From contig NZ_JAGYWA010000003.1 of NCBI RefSeq assembly GCF_018383905.1, positions 88,931 to 152,930 of the forward strand: 64,000 nt of DNA. Direction: 5' to 3'. Position numbers and translations under genes: made by a program. How positions within the stretch are numbered: the first letter of the stretch is position 1; each line of letters opens with the position of its first letter. Below, one piece after another: positions 26,942 to 35,818 of this stretch. Under the pieces are notes generated by a model that did no database searches, was not told the origin of the DNA, and worked only from the letters and a program-made list of their open reading frames with translations. The DNA is from Flavobacterium branchiicola (GTDB lineage Bacteria > Bacteroidota > Bacteroidia > Flavobacteriales > Flavobacteriaceae).

Positions 26942-28342
26942 ATGATACAGCTTTCCTTTAAAAATAAAATAGCATTAAACTATATTATTATTACCGGCCT
27001 TTTGGTTGTGGTAGTTTTCTCTTTTATCTATTCAATTGTAAAACATACCGTTTACAGTCATATTGATGAAAATATAAAGGTAGAAATTGAAAATCATCTT
27101 AAAGAAATTAAAGTTGAAAACAATAAAGTAATCTTAATTGATGAAGAAGAATGGAATGAACGTGAACATAATACTGTTGATGTAAATCCGGTTTTTGTAG
27201 AGTTTTTAGATTTAAACAAAAAAATTATCGAAAAAGCCCCTAATCTAAAAACTCAAACTTTAGAATTTAAAGATTCTGTTGAAGATTATGAATTGTTTGA
27301 TACCAAAATGGGAGATCACGATGTTAGACAAATTCAGGTTTTATTAAACGTTCAGAACAAAAAAATTGGATATCTAATAGTAGCAATGTCTTTGTCTGAT
27401 TCGAAAATGGTGTTAAATAATTTGTTTGATATCATGAGTTTATCATTTCTTGTCATTTTAGTACTGTTGTTTTTTATTGCCAGATTCTTTGCCGGACGAA
27501 GTATAAAACCAATAAATGCAATTATAAATACTTCGAAAATTATTACCAAAGACAATCTGAAAGCCCGTATTCCTTTACCTAAAAGCCGTGATGAATTATA
27601 CACGCTTTCAAAAACCATAAACAGTCTTTTAAACAGAATTGAAGACGCCATAGAACGCGAAAAACAATTCACTTCTGATGCATCACATGAATTAAGAACA
27701 CCGCTTACTGTTATTAAAGGAACACTTGAAGTACTAATACGTAAACCACGCGATACAAGCGAGTATAAAGAAAAAATAAATTATTGTATAAATGAAGTAG
27801 ATCATCTAAATACATTGGTAGATCAGCTGCTTTTAATGGCTCGTTTTGAAAACCAAAAGCAAAGCATTACTATAGAATGGGTTTATTTGAATTCAATACT
27901 TTTAGATGTTTTAACTCTAAATTCTGAGAAAATTAACAAGCGAGGAATTAACGTTAAGTTTGATGCCCAAGAAGATTTTTATATTCAATCGGATAATTTC
28001 TTAGTCATAACAATTTTGAGAAATATAATCTCGAATGCTATTAAATATTCTAATGATGGCGGAGAAGTTTCGATATCTCTTATAAAGCAAAATGATAAAA
28101 CAATCTGTAAAATAACAGATAACGGAATCGGCATAGCTAAGGCAGATTTAGAAGCCATTTTTAGTCCGTTTTTCAGATCAAATTCTACAGATCATCCTCA
28201 GATTAAAGGAACTGGGCTAGGTTTGTCAATTGTAAAAAGAATAACTGGATTATTGAATATTAAGTTTAAAATTGAAAGCGAATTAGAAAAAGGTACAACG
28301 GTAATTTTAAGTTTTCCTGAAAATATGAAAACGTTATCGTAG
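26942..28342 (+). CDS. Sensor histidine kinase
   Basis: A 466-residue inner-membrane kinase. Transmembrane helices at about 12-35 and 160-182 flank a 125-residue periplasmic sensor region. A HAMP linker follows, then the H box with phosphorylated His249 (A-S-H-E-L-R-T-P), N box (R-N-I-I-S-N-A-I-K-Y-S), and G boxes (D-N-G-I-G-I; G-T-G-L-G-L-S-I-V). It partners the response regulator encoded immediately upstream. The signal is unknown; the acidic sensor region could bind cations. Confidence 0.95.
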   Translation: MIQLSFKNKIALNYIIITGLLVVVVFSFIYSIVKHTVYSHIDENIKVEIENHLKEIKVENNKVILIDEEEWNEREHNTVDVNPVFVEFLDLNKKIIEKAPNLKTQTLEFKDSVEDYELFDTKMGDHDVRQIQVLLNVQNKKIGYLIVAMSLSDSKMVLNNLFDIMSLSFLVILVLLFFIARFFAGRSIKPINAIINTSKIITKDNLKARIPLPKSRDELYTLSKTINSLLNRIEDAIEREKQFTSDASHELRTPLTVIKGTLEVLIRKPRDTSEYKEKINYCINEVDHLNTLVDQLLLMARFENQKQSITIEWVYLNSILLDVLTLNSEKINKRGINVKFDAQEDFYIQSDNFLVITILRNIISNAIKYSNDGGEVSISLIKQNDKTICKITDNGIGIAKADLEAIFSPFFRSNSTDHPQIKGTGLGLSIVKRITGLLNIKFKIESELEKGTTVILSFPENMKTLS

Positions 28343-28415
28343 ATTAAAAATCACCAGTAAAATCGGGGTCTTTACCGTTTTTTAACAATAAACTATCGTT
28401 AAGTTATATTAAAAG

Positions 28416-28447
28416 TTGCTTTTTTATGAAATTAACTAGTATATTTG
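28416..28447 (+). promoter_or_regulatory. Promoter of the histidine operon
   Basis: TTG at 28416-28418 and TATATTTG at 28440-28447, spaced by 21 nt, match the flavobacterial consensus very well. The transcript would begin near 28454 and run through the leader peptide gene about 30 nt downstream. Confidence 0.75.
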
Positions 28448-28482
28448 CAACCGAATCAAAGAATTATAAAACAAACCAAAAC

Positions 28483-28542
28483 ATGTTTTCAAATCAATTA
28501 CATCATCATCATTTTCATTATTGCTCTCAGGCGATGTGTTAA
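28483..28542 (+). CDS. hisL: Histidine operon leader peptide
   Basis: A 19-residue ORF reading M-F-S-N-Q-L-H-H-H-H-F-H-Y-C-S-Q-A-M-C. Five of six consecutive codons are His, as in the classical his leader. It sits between a strong promoter and an intrinsic terminator and just before hisG. When charged His-tRNA is scarce, the ribosome should stall on the CAT run and prevent the terminator hairpin. The arrangement is seen directly; regulation is inferred by analogy with the enterobacterial his leader. The alternative antiterminator pairing is not obvious to me. Confidence 0.88.
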   Translation: MFSNQLHHHHFHYCSQAMC

Positions 28543-28569
28543 TGGTATGTGTGTAAATCATCATATTTT

Positions 28570-28603
28570 AAAACCCGTTTGAGTACATCAAACGGGTTTT
28601 TTT
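28570..28603 (+). terminator. His attenuator terminator
   Basis: A 13-bp stem (AAAACCCGTTTGA / TCAAACGGGTTTT) with a 5-nt loop, then T's. It lies 28 nt after the leader stop and 49 nt before hisG, so it must be bypassed for operon expression. Confidence 0.9.
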
Positions 28604-28651
28604 ATTCCAATTCTTTGTACTCAAACTATTAATTCAACAAACAACTAAAAA

Positions 28652-29509
28652 ATGAGTACTTTAAAAATTGCAATTCAAAAATCAGGTCGTTTAAACGAAG
28701 ACAGCATTCAAATCCTAAAAGATTGTGGAATATCAATCAACAATGGAATCGACCAGCTAAAAGCCGAAGCTTCAAACTTTCCCCTTGAAGTTTTATACTT
28801 AAGAAATTCAGATATTCCACAATACTTAATAGACGGAGTAGTAGATTTAGCCATTGTGGGCGACAATCTTTTAGTAGAAAAAGGAAAAGGAATCGAAGTA
28901 GTTCAAAAATTAGGATTCTCAAAATGCAAAGTTTCTGTAGCCGTTCCTAAAGCTTTCGAATACAATTCTGTTCAGGATTTGGCAGGTTTACGCGTTGCAA
29001 CTTCTTATCCAAACACAATAAGTGACTTTTTCGGACAATTTGGTATTTCAGTAGATATTCACCAAATTTCTGGTTCTGTAGAAATTGCTCCAAACATTGG
29101 TCTTGCCGATGCGATTGTAGATATTGTTTCAAGCGGAAGTACGTTATTTAAAAATAACCTAAAAGAAGTTGAAGTTATCCTGAAAAGTGAAGCAGTTCTG
29201 GCAGTTTCACCGAAAGTCTCTCCGGAAATTCAAAAACACATTGACACTTTAAAATTCAGAATTCAGGCCGTTTTAAGAGCCAGAAACTCAAAATACATCT
29301 TAATGAACGTTCCAAACGACAAAATTGATGCCGTTGGAAAAATCCTTCCGGTTTTAAGAAGTTTAACCGTTTTGCCATTAGCGCAGGAAGGCTGGAGCAG
29401 CGTTCACTCGGTTATTGACAAAGATACTTTTTGGGACGTAATCGATCAGTTGAAAGAAGTTGGAGCAGAAGGAATTCTGGTTTGTCCAATCGAGAAAATG
29501 GTTCTGTAG
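28652..29509 (+). CDS. hisG: ATP phosphoribosyltransferase (long form)
   Basis: A 285-residue enzyme that starts histidine synthesis by joining ATP and PRPP. It opens L-K-I-A-I-Q-K-S-G-R-L and carries the PRPP loop D-A-I-V-D-I-V-S-S-G-S-T. The extra C-terminal domain (about 215-285, ending G-A-E-G-I-L-V-C-P-I-E-K-M) is the regulatory ACT-like domain of the long form, so no HisZ is needed and feedback by histidine is expected. It is first in the operon, downstream of the attenuator. Confidence 0.96.
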   Translation: MSTLKIAIQKSGRLNEDSIQILKDCGISINNGIDQLKAEASNFPLEVLYLRNSDIPQYLIDGVVDLAIVGDNLLVEKGKGIEVVQKLGFSKCKVSVAVPKAFEYNSVQDLAGLRVATSYPNTISDFFGQFGISVDIHQISGSVEIAPNIGLADAIVDIVSSGSTLFKNNLKEVEVILKSEAVLAVSPKVSPEIQKHIDTLKFRIQAVLRARNSKYILMNVPNDKIDAVGKILPVLRSLTVLPLAQEGWSSVHSVIDKDTFWDVIDQLKEVGAEGILVCPIEKMVL

Positions 29510-29520
29510 GGCATTCGCCC

Positions 29521-29656
29521 GCTGTAGGCTTTAGGCTGTAAGCTTTAAGCCAAAATCACAAAGTGAAAAAAAGCTTAAAGCATATTGCTTAAAGCTTAAA
29601 GCATGAAATAAACAAAGTTAATTAGCTTATAGCCTATAGCTTAAAGCTTAAAGCAT
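29521..29656. repeat. GCTTAAAGC word repeat in the hisG-hisD spacer
   Basis: The spacer is packed with copies of GCTTAAAGC and variants (AGCTTTAAGC, AGCTTATAGC). The string GCTTAAAGCTTAAAGCATG occurs twice, at about 29587 and 29639. The words are self-complementary, so many hairpins are possible. A similar block fills the hisB-hisH spacer. The second copy ends in ATG-AAA-AAA-AAT-GAA-TAA, a tiny reading frame overlapping the hisD start. Confidence 0.75.
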
Positions 29657-29664
29657 GAAAAAAA

Positions 29665-30963
29665 ATGAATAAAATAGACAGTCCAAAACCAGAAACCTGG
29701 TCAGAAATATTAAAAAGACCGACTCAAACCATTGATGATATTGAGGTTACGGTAAAAGAAATCTTCAAAGAAGTTCAGAAAAAAGGCGATGAAGCTGTAG
29801 CAAAGTACACTTCAATCTTTGACGGAATCAATTTAGACAATTACGAAGTTTCTGAAAATGAAATAGAAGAAGCTATTAAACTAATTCCGAATGAGCTAAA
29901 AGAAGCGATTCAATTAGCAAAATCAAACATTTACAAATTTCACAGCGCACAAAAAACAGACAGAATTTCAATCGAAACTGTTGAAGGCGTAAATTGCTGG
30001 CAGGAAAAAAGACCAATTCAGAAGATTGGTTTGTATATTCCGGGCGGAACAGCTCCTTTATTCTCCACCGTTTTAATGTTGGCCGTGCCAGCTGAAATTG
30101 CAGGTTGTAAAGAAATTGTTTTATGTTCTCCACCAGATAAAACCGGAAAAATAAATCCCGCTATTTTATATGCGGCAAATTTATGCGGTGTAACCAAAAT
30201 CTTGAAAGTAGGAGGAATCCAGGCTATTGCCGGAATGACATTTGGTACACAATCTATACCTAAAGTATATAAAATTTTCGGTCCTGGAAATCAGTTTGTA
30301 ACCGTTGCAAAACAATTGGCAACTCAATTTGGCGTAGCGATCGATATGCCGGCGGGTCCATCAGAATTATTAATTGTTGCAGATGATACTGCCGTTCCTG
30401 CGTTTGTGGCTTCAGATTTATTATCACAGGCGGAACACGGTACAGACAGCCAGGTAATTTTAGTTTCGACTTCAAGAAAACTGATTAATGAAGTAGAAGA
30501 AGAAGTCCAGTCACAATTAGAGGTTCTTCCAAGAAAAGCAATAGCTCAAAAAGCAATTGAAAACTCCAAATTAATTTATGTAGAAAACGATCAGATTGCA
30601 TTAGATTTAATTAATGAATATGGTCCGGAGCACTTTATTATTTGTTCTGAATATGATGATTTTTACTGCAACGGAATTGTAAACGCAGGTTCTGTTTTTA
30701 TTGGAAATTATACGCCGGAAAGCGCCGGAGATTATGCTTCAGGAACGAATCATACATTGCCAACAAACGGATACGCTAAAAATTACAGCGGAGTAAATCT
30801 GGATAGTTTCATGAAATCAATGACTTTTCAGAAAATCACCAAAACCGGAATTTTAAATATTGGAAAAGCAATCGAACTTATGGCTGAAGCCGAAGGTTTG
30901 CAGGCGCATAAAAATGCTGTAACCTTACGTCTCCAGTCCTGCGAGGTTTCCAAAACCTCGTAG
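29665..30963 (+). CDS. hisD: Histidinol dehydrogenase
   Basis: A 432-residue zinc enzyme that oxidises L-histidinol to histidine in two NAD-dependent steps. Visible marks are Y-I-P-G-G-T-A-P-L near 127, the G-P-G-N-Q-F-V-T-V-A-K near 208, A-E-H-G-T-D-S-Q near 264 (zinc ligand His), the catalytic region G-P-E-H, and G-T-N-H-T-L-P-T near 361. The last nine codons after L-R-L-Q are not enzyme-like and come from a palindromic repeat that also provides the stop codon. Confidence 0.96.
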   Translation: MNKIDSPKPETWSEILKRPTQTIDDIEVTVKEIFKEVQKKGDEAVAKYTSIFDGINLDNYEVSENEIEEAIKLIPNELKEAIQLAKSNIYKFHSAQKTDRISIETVEGVNCWQEKRPIQKIGLYIPGGTAPLFSTVLMLAVPAEIAGCKEIVLCSPPDKTGKINPAILYAANLCGVTKILKVGGIQAIAGMTFGTQSIPKVYKIFGPGNQFVTVAKQLATQFGVAIDMPAGPSELLIVADDTAVPAFVASDLLSQAEHGTDSQVILVSTSRKLINEVEEEVQSQLEVLPRKAIAQKAIENSKLIYVENDQIALDLINEYGPEHFIICSEYDDFYCNGIVNAGSVFIGNYTPESAGDYASGTNHTLPTNGYAKNYSGVNLDSFMKSMTFQKITKTGILNIGKAIELMAEAEGLQAHKNAVTLRLQSCEVSKTS

Positions 30964-31030
30964 GTCTAAAATGATTTACTATTTATAAACTTATGATTAA
31001 TACCTACAAGGTTTTGGAAACCTTGCAGGA
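30937..31030. repeat. Large nested palindrome covering the hisD end and hisD-hisC spacer
   Basis: Arms of 29 nt at 30937-30965 and 31002-31030 match at 27 of 29 positions. Each arm is itself palindromic around GAGGTTTCCAAAACCTC or AAGGTTTTGGAAACCTT. The left arm overlaps the hisD reading frame and contains its TAG. The core AGGTTTT/AAAACCT is shared with the hairpins at 56363 and 56507. Confidence 0.85.
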
Positions 31031-31045
31031 GCAAAAAATGAACCA

Positions 31046-32092
31046 ATGAGTACCTTCGATATAAATACTATAACACGCGAAAACGTAAAATCTTTAAAGC
31101 CATATTCGTCTGCGCGTGATGAGTTTGAAGATTTTGATACCGCCGAAATGATTTTTTTGGATGCTAATGAAAATCCGTTTCAAAATGGAGTGAACCGCTA
31201 TCCGGATCCACAGCAGAATTCGGTTAAAGCAATTCTGGCGAAAAACAATTTAGTAAAGCAAAATCAGATTTTGTTAGGAAACGGAAGTGATGAAGTTTTA
31301 GATTTACTTTTCAGAGCTTTCTGCGAACCTAATAAAGACAATATTATTTCGTTACCGCCAACATACGGAATGTATTGCGTATTGGCTAATATAAATGCAG
31401 TAGAAAACAGAGAAATTCTGTTGACAACAGATTTTCAGCCTCAGGTTGAAAAAATTTTAGAAGCGGTAGATGAGAATACAAAAATCATCTTTTTATGTTC
31501 ACCAAATAACCCAACAGGAAATTCATTTTCTGATGAAAGTGTGATAAAATTACTTCAAAATTTTAAAGGTTTAGTTGTAATTGATGAAGCTTATATTGAC
31601 TTTTCAGACAAAGAAAGCTGGCTGGCAGAAATTGATTCTTATCCCAATTTGGTGATTACTCAAACACTTTCAAAAGCGTATGGCTTGGCCGGTATTCGTT
31701 TAGGAATTTGTTATGCTTCTGTAGCAGTTATTTCGGTTTTAAACAAAATTAAACCTCCATATAACGTAAACGAACTAACACAGCAAAGAGCTATTGAGCG
31801 CTTAAAAGATTCTGATAAAATAAAACAAGAGATTGCTTCTATTATTGAGCAGAGAGAAGAATTACTTAAAGTATTGCTTGAAGTAAGTTTTGTAGAAAAA
31901 GTATATCCAACAGAAGCCAATTTTATTCTAGCGAAAGTGGATGATGCAAATAAAAGATACGATCAGTTAATCGAAAAAGGAATTGTAATTCGTAACCGAA
32001 CGACGCAGCCTTTATGCGAAAATTGTCTTCGTTTTACTATTGGTACAAAAGAAGAAAACACTATATTGATTAAAGAATTAAAACTTATTTAA
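31046..32092 (+). CDS. hisC: Histidinol-phosphate aminotransferase
   Basis: A 348-residue class I/II aminotransferase. It has L-D-A-N-E-N-P-F near residue 36, L-G-N-G-S-D-E-V near 78, C-S-P-N-N-P-T-G near 152, and the PLP lysine in T-L-S-K-A-Y-G-L-A-G near 208-217. It makes histidinol phosphate from imidazole acetol phosphate. A four-codon frame (ATG AAC CAA TGA) ends by overlapping the hisC ATG, which might couple translation. Confidence 0.95.
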   Translation: MSTFDINTITRENVKSLKPYSSARDEFEDFDTAEMIFLDANENPFQNGVNRYPDPQQNSVKAILAKNNLVKQNQILLGNGSDEVLDLLFRAFCEPNKDNIISLPPTYGMYCVLANINAVENREILLTTDFQPQVEKILEAVDENTKIIFLCSPNNPTGNSFSDESVIKLLQNFKGLVVIDEAYIDFSDKESWLAEIDSYPNLVITQTLSKAYGLAGIRLGICYASVAVISVLNKIKPPYNVNELTQQRAIERLKDSDKIKQEIASIIEQREELLKVLLEVSFVEKVYPTEANFILAKVDDANKRYDQLIEKGIVIRNRTTQPLCENCLRFTIGTKEENTILIKELKLI

Positions 32093-32123
32093 ATACTTAC
32101 GATAACAATTTTAAAAACAAACT

Positions 32124-32888
32124 ATGAAATTTCTTTACCTCTTATTTTTCTTTATTTTTTTCAATGTTCATGCTCAAGATAGCCAGAACGCTTTTGCTGA
32201 ATTAAAAGGTAATCCTAAAGAATATAAAGAAACGTGGTATGAAGCAAAGAAAACAAAAACAGGTTTTGTAAAAGGAAAATATTTGCACGATGATGTTTAT
32301 GGTGTTAATGCTCATGGTGAAATTATAAAACAAGGCATGTTTCCCGCAGAAAAATGGGAAATTCCTCAGAACAGCTACAATAAAGAGAATCAGAAAATAG
32401 AAACCATTAATTACAACGAAGAAGGCGGAATTAAAGACAAAACCAAGTTTATTTATGACAAAAACAAACTGGTTAAAGAAAATATTTATGATGATTCTGA
32501 TGTACTTTTTGTTAGTAAAAAGTATGAGTATTTAAATAATTTGGCCGTAAGAAAATTAGAGTTTAGAACTGAAAATGGAACTTTAAAAACCGCTCCGGAT
32601 GAAATTACTACTTACGAATATGACGCAAAAAATAACATTAGTACAGAGTCAACTGCTTATGATGATGAGTACAATGCTTATGCCTATAAATACAATGATA
32701 AAAATTTAATCACTGAGATTTATTCAAAATCAAGTTTTCCAGTGCGTGAAACAGAATTTAAAGTTTCAATACGATACAATTATCAAAAATACGATGTAAA
32801 TAATTGGACAGAAATGTATCTCGAAGACGGACTTAGTTCTGATGGGAAACCATCTTATTATTTTATTGAAAGAGAATTTAAATATTAA
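32124..32888 (+). CDS. Exported protein of unknown function inside the his operon
   Basis: A 254-residue protein with a clear signal peptide (residues 1-17, ending N-V-H-A-Q). The mature part has repeated short beta-like segments of the type Y-D-K-N-K-L-V-K-E-N and Y-E-Y-D-A-K-N-N-I-S, resembling the YD/RHS-like or MORN-like antiparallel repeats found in many small Bacteroidota exported proteins. It starts 31 nt after hisC and is followed by a 217-nt repeat-bearing gap before hisB. Nothing in it suggests a histidine role; it looks like an insertion into the operon. Confidence 0.75.
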   Translation: MKFLYLLFFFIFFNVHAQDSQNAFAELKGNPKEYKETWYEAKKTKTGFVKGKYLHDDVYGVNAHGEIIKQGMFPAEKWEIPQNSYNKENQKIETINYNEEGGIKDKTKFIYDKNKLVKENIYDDSDVLFVSKKYEYLNNLAVRKLEFRTENGTLKTAPDEITTYEYDAKNNISTESTAYDDEYNAYAYKYNDKNLITEIYSKSSFPVRETEFKVSIRYNYQKYDVNNWTEMYLEDGLSSDGKPSYYFIEREFKY

Positions 32889-32938
32889 TCAAGAAGTTTT
32901 TGGTGAAACCGCCAGATGCTTCTAATAAGAAAAGATAT

Positions 32939-33090
32939 AGCCACAGATTTGACAGATTAAAAGATTTTTTATTCTGTTTTCGCTTAATTCTTTTGCCACA
33001 AATTTCACTAATTAACATGAATTAAATTAGTGCAATTCGTGTAATTCGTGGCAAAAGAAAAATCCTTAAAATCTGTGTAATCAGTGGCAA
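32939..33090. repeat. Nested inverted repeat before hisB
   Basis: An outer pair (GCCACAGATTTGACAGATTA from 32939 and ATCTGTGTAATCAGTGGC ending 33088) encloses an inner pair (TTTTGCCACAAATT from 32991 and AATTCGTGGCAAAA ending 33056). The same CCACAAATT / AATTCGTGG sequence returns at 52394-52466, so this is a dispersed element. Confidence 0.75.
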
Positions 33091-33105
33091 AAAAATAAAA
33101 AACAC

Positions 33106-34242
33106 ATGAAAAAAGTACTTTTTATCGATCGTGACGGAACGATTGTTTTAGAACCTGAAAATTTACAATTAGATAGTTTAGATAAACTAGAGTTTTATCC
33201 GAAAGCATTTCAATATCTGGCTAAAATTGCCAGCGAATTAGATTACGAACTGGCAATGGTAACCAATCAGGACGGATTAGGAACAGATAGTTTTCCTGAA
33301 GAAACTTTCTGGCCAACGCAAAATTTCATTCTAAGAGCTTTTGAAAACGAAGGAGTTTTGTTTGATGAAATCTTTGTAGACAGATCGTTTCCGGAAGATA
33401 ATGCGCCAACACGTAAACCAAGAACCGGAATGCTGACAAAATATCTGAATAATTCAGAGTACGATTTAGAGAATTCTTTTGTTTTAGGTGATCGTCTGAC
33501 GGATGTTGAATTGGCTAAAAATCTTGGTGCAAAAGCCATTTTTATGAATAATACAGATGGATTTGGAAGTAATGAAATTTCATCAAAACGCGAGGAATTA
33601 AACGATACAATTGTATTACAATCAATGGATTGGAAAGCAATTTATGAATTTTTGAAATTGGAAGCACGTTCAGCTTCAATTACAAGAAAAACGAATGAAA
33701 CCGATATTTACATCAATTTAAATCTTGACGGAACAGGGAAAAGTAAAATCGAAACCGGAATTGCATTTTTCGATCACATGTTAGATCAGATTGCGCGTCA
33801 CGGTCAAATGGATCTTGAAATCCTTGTAAAAGGTGATTTAGAAGTTGATGAGCACCATACAATAGAAGATACTGCAATTGCTTTAGGAGAAGTTTTCGCG
33901 AAAGCATTAGGAAATAAATTAGGAATTGAGCGTTACGGATTTTGTTTGCCTATGGATGATTGTTTAGCACAGGCTGCAATTGACTTTGGAGGAAGAAACT
34001 GGTTGGTTTGGGAAACGGAATTTAAACGTGAAATGGTTGGAAAAATGCCAACAGAAATGTTTTATCACTTTTTTAAATCGTTTACAGATGGTGCAAAGGC
34101 CAATTTAAACATAAAAGCCGAAGGAACTAACGAACATCATAAAATCGAAGCAATCTTTAAAGCTTTCGCGAAAGCAATAAAAGTGGCTGTAAAAAGAGAT
34201 ACAGAAAAAATGATTTTGCCTTCAACGAAAGGAATGTTGTAA
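33106..34242 (+). CDS. hisB: Bifunctional histidinol-phosphatase / imidazoleglycerol-phosphate dehydratase
   Basis: A 378-residue fusion. Residues 1-165 are a HAD-type phosphatase (F-I-D-R-D-G-T-I at 6-13; [15 protein letters not shown]). Residues about 185-378 are the dehydratase with metal-binding [22 protein letters not shown] and E-A-H-H-like [12 protein letters not shown]. It carries out two separate steps of the pathway. Confidence 0.96.
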   Translation: MKKVLFIDRDGTIVLEPENLQLDSLDKLEFYPKAFQYLAKIASELDYELAMVTNQDGLGTDSFPEETFWPTQNFILRAFENEGVLFDEIFVDRSFPEDNAPTRKPRTGMLTKYLNNSEYDLENSFVLGDRLTDVELAKNLGAKAIFMNNTDGFGSNEISSKREELNDTIVLQSMDWKAIYEFLKLEARSASITRKTNETDIYINLNLDGTGKSKIETGIAFFDHMLDQIARHGQMDLEILVKGDLEVDEHHTIEDTAIALGEVFAKALGNKLGIERYGFCLPMDDCLAQAAIDFGGRNWLVWETEFKREMVGKMPTEMFYHFFKSFTDGAKANLNIKAEGTNEHHKIEAIFKAFAKAIKVAVKRDTEKMILPSTKGML

Positions 34243-34306
34243 AATGCTATAAGCTGTAGGCAATAGGCAATAAGCCTAAAGCGTACAGCCTAAAGCTTAA
34301 AGCTTT
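34243..34306. repeat. GCTTAAAGC word repeat in the hisB-hisH spacer
   Basis: Contains ATAAGCTGTAGGCAATAGGC and CCTAAAGCTTAAAGCTT. It uses the same words as the hisG-hisD spacer and ends five nucleotides before the hisH start. Confidence 0.65.
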
Positions 34307-34310
34307 TTAA

Positions 34311-34904
34311 ATGAAAATAGTAATCATAAATTACGGAGCAGGAAATATTCAGAGCATTATGTTTGCTATTGAAAGATTGGGTTTTAAAGCTGTTTTGAGT
34401 AATAATCCGGAGGAAATTAAATTGGCTGATAAAGTGATTTTTCCTGGCGTGGGCGAGGCGAGTTCTGCAATGACTAAACTTCGTGAAAGCGGTTTAGATA
34501 ATTTGATTCCGCAATTGAAACAGCCCGTTTTAGGAATTTGTTTAGGAATGCAGTTGATGTGCAATAAAACCGAAGAAGGTAACACAAAAGGTTTAGGGAT
34601 TTTTGATGTTGACGTTTTGAAATTTTCAAACAACGTAAAAGTACCTCAAATGGGATGGAATCAGATTTATGGTTTAAAAACCGATTTGTTTAAAGGAATT
34701 TCAGAAAATGAATTCATGTATCTGGTTCACAGTTTTTACGCACCAAATTGCTCTGAAGCTATTGCAACGACCAATTATGATGTTGAATATGCATCGGCTT
34801 TACAAAAAGATAATTTTTACGGAACACAATTTCACCCGGAGAAAAGTGGTGATGTTGGGGAGAGAATCCTTGGGAACTTTTTGAAGTTAAATTCCAATAA
34901 TTAA
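34311..34904 (+). CDS. hisH: Imidazole glycerol phosphate synthase, glutaminase subunit
   Basis: A 197-residue class I glutamine amidotransferase that feeds ammonia to HisF. The oxyanion strand P-G-V-G-E-A near 49, nucleophile Cys in G-I-C-L-G-M-Q near 80, and catalytic His/Glu in F-H-P-E-K-S near 178 are all present. Length is normal. Confidence 0.96.
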   Translation: MKIVIINYGAGNIQSIMFAIERLGFKAVLSNNPEEIKLADKVIFPGVGEASSAMTKLRESGLDNLIPQLKQPVLGICLGMQLMCNKTEEGNTKGLGIFDVDVLKFSNNVKVPQMGWNQIYGLKTDLFKGISENEFMYLVHSFYAPNCSEAIATTNYDVEYASALQKDNFYGTQFHPEKSGDVGERILGNFLKLNSNN

Positions 34905-35010
34905 ATCCCAAATTTCAATTACAATATCAAAAATCAATTAAATATCAATTTTTGGACGTTAGAAAAGGACTTTACGACTTTAGACTTTCAAACTTTAAGA
35001 CTTAATAAAA

Positions 35011-35736
35011 ATGAGAATAATACCAGCCATAGATATCATTGACGGAAAATGCGTTCGCTTGTCCAAAGGTGATTATGATACCAAGATAATTTACAACGAA
35101 AACCCGCTTGAAGTAGCGAAATCATTTGAAGCGCACGGAATAGAATATCTGCATTTAGTAGATCTTGACGGTGCAAAATCGAGTAAAATTGTCAATTATA
35201 AGATATTAGAACAAATTGCTACACAAACCAATTTAAAAATTGATTTCGGTGGCGGATTAAAATCTGATGATGATTTGAGAATTGCTTTTGAAAGTGGTGC
35301 AAATCAAATTACCGGAGGAAGTATTGCGGTAAAAAACAGAGCAATATTCGAAAAATGGATTTCAGAATACGGTTCAGATAAAATCATTTTAGGAGCTGAT
35401 GCAAAAGACGAAAAAATCGCGGTTTCAGGCTGGCTTGAAGAATCCAATGAAGATTTGGTTCCGTTTATTCAGGACTATCAAACAAAAGGGATTCAGTATG
35501 TTATTTGCACGGATATTGCCAAAGACGGAATGCTTCAAGGTCCAAGTTTCGATTTATATAGTAAAATTTTAGCAGAAGCAGCCGGCGTAAAGTTAATCGC
35601 TTCGGGCGGAATTTCAACTTTCGATGAATTGCCAAAATTAGCTGAATTGGGTTGTGAGGGAACAATTATCGGAAAAGCGATTTACGAAGGAAGAATTTCC
35701 TTGAAACAACTAGAGGATTTTATAATTAGAAAATGA
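35011..35736 (+). CDS. hisA: ProFAR isomerase
   Basis: A 241-residue (beta/alpha)8 isomerase. It begins [16 protein letters not shown] with the first catalytic Asp, and has [10 protein letters not shown] and I-A-S-G-G-I for the second phosphate site. It precedes hisF, its paralogue. The spacer upstream holds AT-rich word repeats (ACTTTAGACTTTCAAACTTTAA). Confidence 0.95.
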   Translation: MRIIPAIDIIDGKCVRLSKGDYDTKIIYNENPLEVAKSFEAHGIEYLHLVDLDGAKSSKIVNYKILEQIATQTNLKIDFGGGLKSDDDLRIAFESGANQITGGSIAVKNRAIFEKWISEYGSDKIILGADAKDEKIAVSGWLEESNEDLVPFIQDYQTKGIQYVICTDIAKDGMLQGPSFDLYSKILAEAAGVKLIASGGISTFDELPKLAELGCEGTIIGKAIYEGRISLKQLEDFIIRK

Positions 35737-35739
35737 GCC

Positions 35740-35806
35740 AATTAGAAAATTAGATAATTATTTAGCAACCGCATAAAATTATCTAATTGACTAATTATCT
35801 AATTAA
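35740..35806. repeat. TTAGATAATTA inverted word repeat, hisA-hisF spacer
   Basis: AATTAGATAATTA near 35748 is complemented by TAATTATCTAATT near 35792, with a further partial copy AAATTATCTAATTGA between them. Like other his spacers it is self-complementary and ends close to the next start codon. Confidence 0.65.
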
Positions 35807-35818
35807 CACATTAAAAAA

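Noticed and set aside
29521..29656. Possible CRISPR-like array
   Set aside because: The repeats are short, overlapping, self-complementary and lack regular unique spacers; no cas gene is present.
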